64,000 nucleotides of DNA from Bacteroidota bacterium (GTDB taxonomy: Bacteria > Bacteroidota > Bacteroidia > Chitinophagales > Chitinophagaceae): positions 310,001-374,000 of the forward strand of contig JAIUNV010000003.1 of the NCBI GenBank assembly GCA_020161435.1, written 5' to 3'. The stretch's first letter is position 1. Each line of letters begins with the position of its first letter. The notes beneath the pieces are model-generated. The model had not been told where the DNA came from, did no database searches, and saw only the letters and a list, made by a program, of their open reading frames with translations. The position numbers were made by a program, and so were the translations under genes. Of this stretch, positions 63,182 to 64,000 are shown one piece after another.

Positions 63182-64000
63182 GCCTTTTCGAATGTGTTTT
63201 TACCAAACAGTTTAACGCCCAGCAAAATCAAACTTCCCGCCAATGCGGGTAAAATAATGTTAATAAACCAAATAACGGCTGCCGCCAGTAAAATGCCGAC
63301 GGCTTGCTGGCAATACCAGCCAAACACCAGCAGGCTTACTTTGCCCCGAATGCCCAGCTCTGCAAGTGATATACTAGGCACTACAGCCAATATCAGAAAT
63401 AAAATGGCGGTGGCGGCAATGGCATCCAGCCAATGTATGGGTAATTGCAGCGCCATAAATACCAGTACATATTGTATTAAAAAAACGATGTAGCGCAATG
63501 CCGCCAGTCCCAGTATTTTCAATAGCTCAAAACGATTGATTTCTCCTACGGCATGCACAATGGGTGCATACTTCATCGCCGCTGGCCACTTCTCCATCCA
63601 ACGCACCATCCAGCCCGCATTGAAGTACAACAACAATACCGCTATGCAAGCCAGCAGGGTACCAAAGAGCAATATCCGCATCAGCAGTTGTTCGCCATCT
63701 GCAGGTAGCACATTACTGCTGTACCAGTACAGTATGCCCATTATACCTGCCGTCATGGTAATAATGAGCTGACTCATGCTGCTCATGGCCGTTAGAGTAG
63801 CGGCTTTCATTCGGCTGCCATCGGGCAGGTATAATACACGACCCAAAAATTCGCCCATGCGGTTGGGCGTAAGCATGGTAAATGATACACCGGCCAACAC
63901 GCCCAGCAACGCTTTCCACCAACCGATGGGCATTAGGTGGTTCACTAGTTGCTGCCACTTGAGTGCTTCAATGCTCCAGTTGAGCAGCATGAGCAACACA
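63178..64000 (-). CDS. Lysylphosphatidylglycerol synthase-like (AglD/UPF0104) membrane protein, 5' truncated by window
   Basis: At least 274 residues of an integral membrane protein whose N-terminus lies beyond the right edge. Visible features are GVSFTMLTPNRMGEFLGRVL (the family hallmark segment), a loop rich in Trp/Arg, and a final helix pair ending FGKNTFEKA. This family shares the flippase-like half of MprF and often moves lipid-linked material across the membrane. It ends in a 4-nt overlap with the DUF3108 gene. Confidence 0.82.
   Translation of the reverse strand, partial: VLLMLLNWSIEALKWQQLVNHLMPIGWWKALLGVLAGVSFTMLTPNRMGEFLGRVLYLPDGSRMKAATLTAMSSMSQLIITMTAGIMGILYWYSSNVLPADGEQLLMRILLFGTLLACIAVLLLYFNAGWMVRWMEKWPAAMKYAPIVHAVGEINRFELLKILGLAALRYIVFLIQYVLVFMALQLPIHWLDAIAATAILFLILAVVPSISLAELGIRGKVSLLVFGWYCQQAVGILLAAAVIWFINIILPALAGSLILLGVKLFGKNTFEKA

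Overview
The window looks like a piece of chromosome from a Bacteroidota bacterium, most likely family Chitinophagaceae (class Chitinophagia). The evidence is an outer membrane protein set rich in TonB-dependent receptors, a subtilase ending in a type IX secretion sorting domain, promoters of the TTTG / TAnnTTTG type, the neighbour set ftsX - DUF3098 - uppP, HemJ used as the protoporphyrinogen oxidase, and weak ribosome binding sites. This placement rests on family recognition, not on a search. GC content is around 48 to 50 percent with a few AT-richer patches. I see no tRNA, rRNA, CRISPR array, prophage or intact insertion sequence.

Layout. 1-5400: two tandem secreted proteins (minus strand) built from ~105-residue repeats; the second is very large, carries two FISUMP domains and runs off the left edge. 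5755-8173: gyrB and a small membrane protein. 8284-11606: a cysteine-rich AraC regulator followed by a TonB-dependent receptor. 11683-22548: a near-complete heme biosynthesis locus. On the minus strand the order is hemA-hemC-hemD-hemE-hemF-hemB-hemL; hemH and hemJ diverge on the plus strand, and hemN lies on the minus strand. Together they run from glutamyl-tRNA to protoheme. 22769-26400: a siderophore-type receptor and a PepSY membrane protein. 26495-28381: an ABC exporter. 28482-38762: a secreted 'GIGT' protein, a FUSC transporter-like protein, a ribbon-helix-helix protein with an SPFH protein, OsmC, a 2-oxoacid:ferredoxin oxidoreductase alpha subunit, another 'GIGT' protein, and a class III aminotransferase. 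38780-51128: a giant TraB/GumN protein, a gamma-carbonic anhydrase, a 55-residue lipoprotein, a 1791-residue subtilase and a FecA-like receptor. 51128-64000: mfd, leuS, ftsX-DUF3098-uppP, an MFS transporter, a metallo-hydrolase, a DUF3108 protein and the edge of a flippase-like membrane protein.

How it fits together. Heme synthesis and iron uptake dominate the left and middle of the window. A direct repeat, TGTCA-N6-TGTCA (11 bp period, the geometry used by OmpR/PhoB-type regulators), occurs twice between hemA and hemH, once (one mismatch) between hemN and a siderophore receptor, and once upstream of the FecA-like receptor. I found no other copy by eye, so these genes may form one undescribed heme/iron regulon.

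A second unexplained theme is a family of degenerate intergenic micro-repeats. At three loci an array with 7 bp periodicity is followed by one with 8 bp periodicity, and simpler copies are scattered elsewhere. One related array lies inside the aminotransferase reading frame, where it is translated. leuS also contains an AT-rich patch of about 380 bp just upstream of its KMSKS motif, which looks like a replaced leucine-specific domain.
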